From CAMASH01 sp041746635 (GTDB lineage: Bacteria; Verrucomicrobiota; Verrucomicrobiia; Chthoniobacterales; Terrimicrobiaceae): a stretch of DNA of 64,000 nucleotides. Where the stretch lies: contig JBGTGQ010000054.1 of assembly GCA_041746635.1 (NCBI GenBank), positions 52,174-116,173 on the forward strand, given 5' to 3'. A program made the translations under genes and the position numbers. Of this stretch, positions 63,355 to 64,000 are shown in pieces. Position 1 is the stretch's first letter; each line of letters opens with the position of its first letter. The notes beneath the pieces are model-generated. The model did not search any database, was not told the DNA's origin, and saw only the letters and a program-made list of their open reading frames with translations.

Positions 63355-63474
63355 TCACTGATTGTCGATGTGATCGCAGACCCGCGCGAAGGTCGGCGCA
63401 TGCGTCCATTCGCAACCGTAGGGCGGCATCATGTGGCGGTTCAACGAGTCGAACATGACCATGATGGCTTTCAT
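63355..63474 (-). pseudogene. N-terminal fragment of a sulfatase
   Basis: Only about 39 residues: MKAIMVMFDSLNRHMMPPYG and CEWTHAPTFARV, the start of a type I sulfatase with its Asp metal ligand. The frame then ends after CDHIDNQ, before the Cys/Ser formylglycine site. The gene is cut near 63380, directly after the amidohydrolase stop. It was probably a full sulfatase in the sugar-use cluster. Confidence 0.72.
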
Positions 63475-63575
63475 CGGGGAGGGGGAGTGTGCGTGAAGAG
63501 TAGGATGGCCGTCACGATCCAAACTCGATTTTCGCGCGCTTTTCTCACCCAATTGGATCTAGCGCGAATGCGACG

Positions 63576-64000
63576 CTATTCGCCCTGCGCCCGCATACTG
63601 GGTCCGTCGGTCCAGATGCCGGGAGTCAGGAGTACCTTCGGCACCTCGAAGAAGCCGGGGTGATACGAGGCGAGCGCCTCCGCGACGAGTTCGACCGCGC
63701 GCGCGCCCATCAGTTCCGCCTGCTGCAGGATTCCCGCATACTGTTTCATCCGCCTGCCCTTGTGCGCCATCGCGATGCCGGCCTCCCCCGGCACCTCCAC
63801 TCCGGCCTGGACCACGGATTCGGCCTCTTCGATGCTGTTTGGAACGAGGAGAACCCGCTCGTGTCGTCGCACCCAGTCCACAATGCCGTCGATCTCGGGC
63901 GTGAGCGTGGCGAACTTCAGCCCGGCCCGTTTTTCGCGGGCGAGATCCTGCTCCAGAAGAAAACCCGCCCGGCGCAGGTATCCGATGCGCTCCTCCTGCG
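63576..64000 (-). CDS. LacI-family transcriptional regulator, C-terminal part (copy B)
   Basis: An open frame from the right edge: YLRRAGFLLEQDLAREKRAG, LKFATLTPEIDGIVDWVRRH, GEAGIAMAHKGRRMKQYAG and FEVPKVLLTPGIWTDGPS, ending MRAQGE. This is the periplasmic-binding-like effector domain of an XylR/LacI repressor. Its N-terminal DNA-binding domain lies past the window edge. It is probably the intact parent of the truncated copy A. Confidence 0.85.
   Translation of the reverse strand, partial: QEERIGYLRRAGFLLEQDLAREKRAGLKFATLTPEIDGIVDWVRRHERVLLVPNSIEEAESVVQAGVEVPGEAGIAMAHKGRRMKQYAGILQQAELMGARAVELVAEALASYHPGFFEVPKVLLTPGIWTDGPSMRAQGE
63595..63925 (+). repeat. 331-bp direct repeat, copy B
   Basis: The partner of 60960-61290. 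The similarity stops where copy A meets the glycosidase fragment. The two copies are 2.3 kb apart and enclose the Rieske-amidohydrolase pair. Confidence 0.88.

Overview
The window is about 59-60% G+C by eye and gene-dense, from a Gram-negative bacterium. The mix of genes suggests Verrucomicrobiota: a short (130 aa) F1 delta subunit, M50-CBS protease, GHL10 glycosidase, XylR-like LacI regulator, sulfatase and Rieske/amidohydrolase debris, and a two-domain AsnC-type siroheme decarboxylase. That assignment is inference; no rRNA gene is present.

Layout. 1-3.3 kb: the 3' part of a molybdopterin oxidoreductase, serA and a response regulator, all on the minus strand. 3.4-11.2 kb: an M50 protease followed by the complete F-type ATP synthase operon (atpB-E-F-H-A-G-D-C), in which atpA carries an in-frame TAA. 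11.3-24 kb: housekeeping genes, including panB-folK-dapB-dapA-dapF-trpA-prfA-rpmE on the minus strand, an AMP-forming ligase, a VapBC-like pair and a fused siroheme-decarboxylase-like protein. 24-33 kb: a broken Na+/H+ antiporter, a Tol/Exb-type operon (TPR protein, ExbB with zinc ribbon, two ExbD), a PpiD-like foldase, metG with a four-helix-bundle-protein element just upstream, an LpxL-like acyltransferase and a broken esterase.

33.5-40.9 kb: a complete type II-C CRISPR-Cas locus. It has a 32-repeat array (36-nt repeat, 29/30-nt spacers), cas2, cas1, two uncharacterised small genes, a 1091-aa cas9 with all nuclease residues, and a tracrRNA candidate. The cas genes read leftward. The array and tracrRNA read rightward, each ending in its own hairpin terminator. 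The tracrRNA anti-repeat lies directly on the cas9 translation start, so the cas9 mRNA leader is a near copy of the CRISPR repeat.

41-58 kb: a branched-chain amino acid-type binding protein, a broken MFP/RND efflux remnant, fatty acid desaturase, kup, transketolase, cysH, a VanZ protein, a YcgR/YcgQ-like permease pair, a GHL10 glycosidase, a CrtC-like lipocalin protein, tsaE and tsaB. 58.4-64 kb: a hypothetical, an MFS exporter and tRNA-Ser, then a gene graveyard with fragments of an AbiE-like toxin pair, two LacI-regulator copies, a glycosidase and a sulfatase around an intact Rieske-amidohydrolase pair.

Two themes cut across the window. First, many genes (about nine loci) are broken by internal deletion, truncation or a nonsense codon, which means real gene erosion or assembly error. 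Second, at least eight intergenic or intragenic sites carry long imperfect inverted repeats whose arms are quasi-tandem 6-12-nt words. The words differ from site to site but the architecture is shared. Several of these elements have been recruited into coding sequence, as start codons, signal-peptide n-regions or in-frame insertions.
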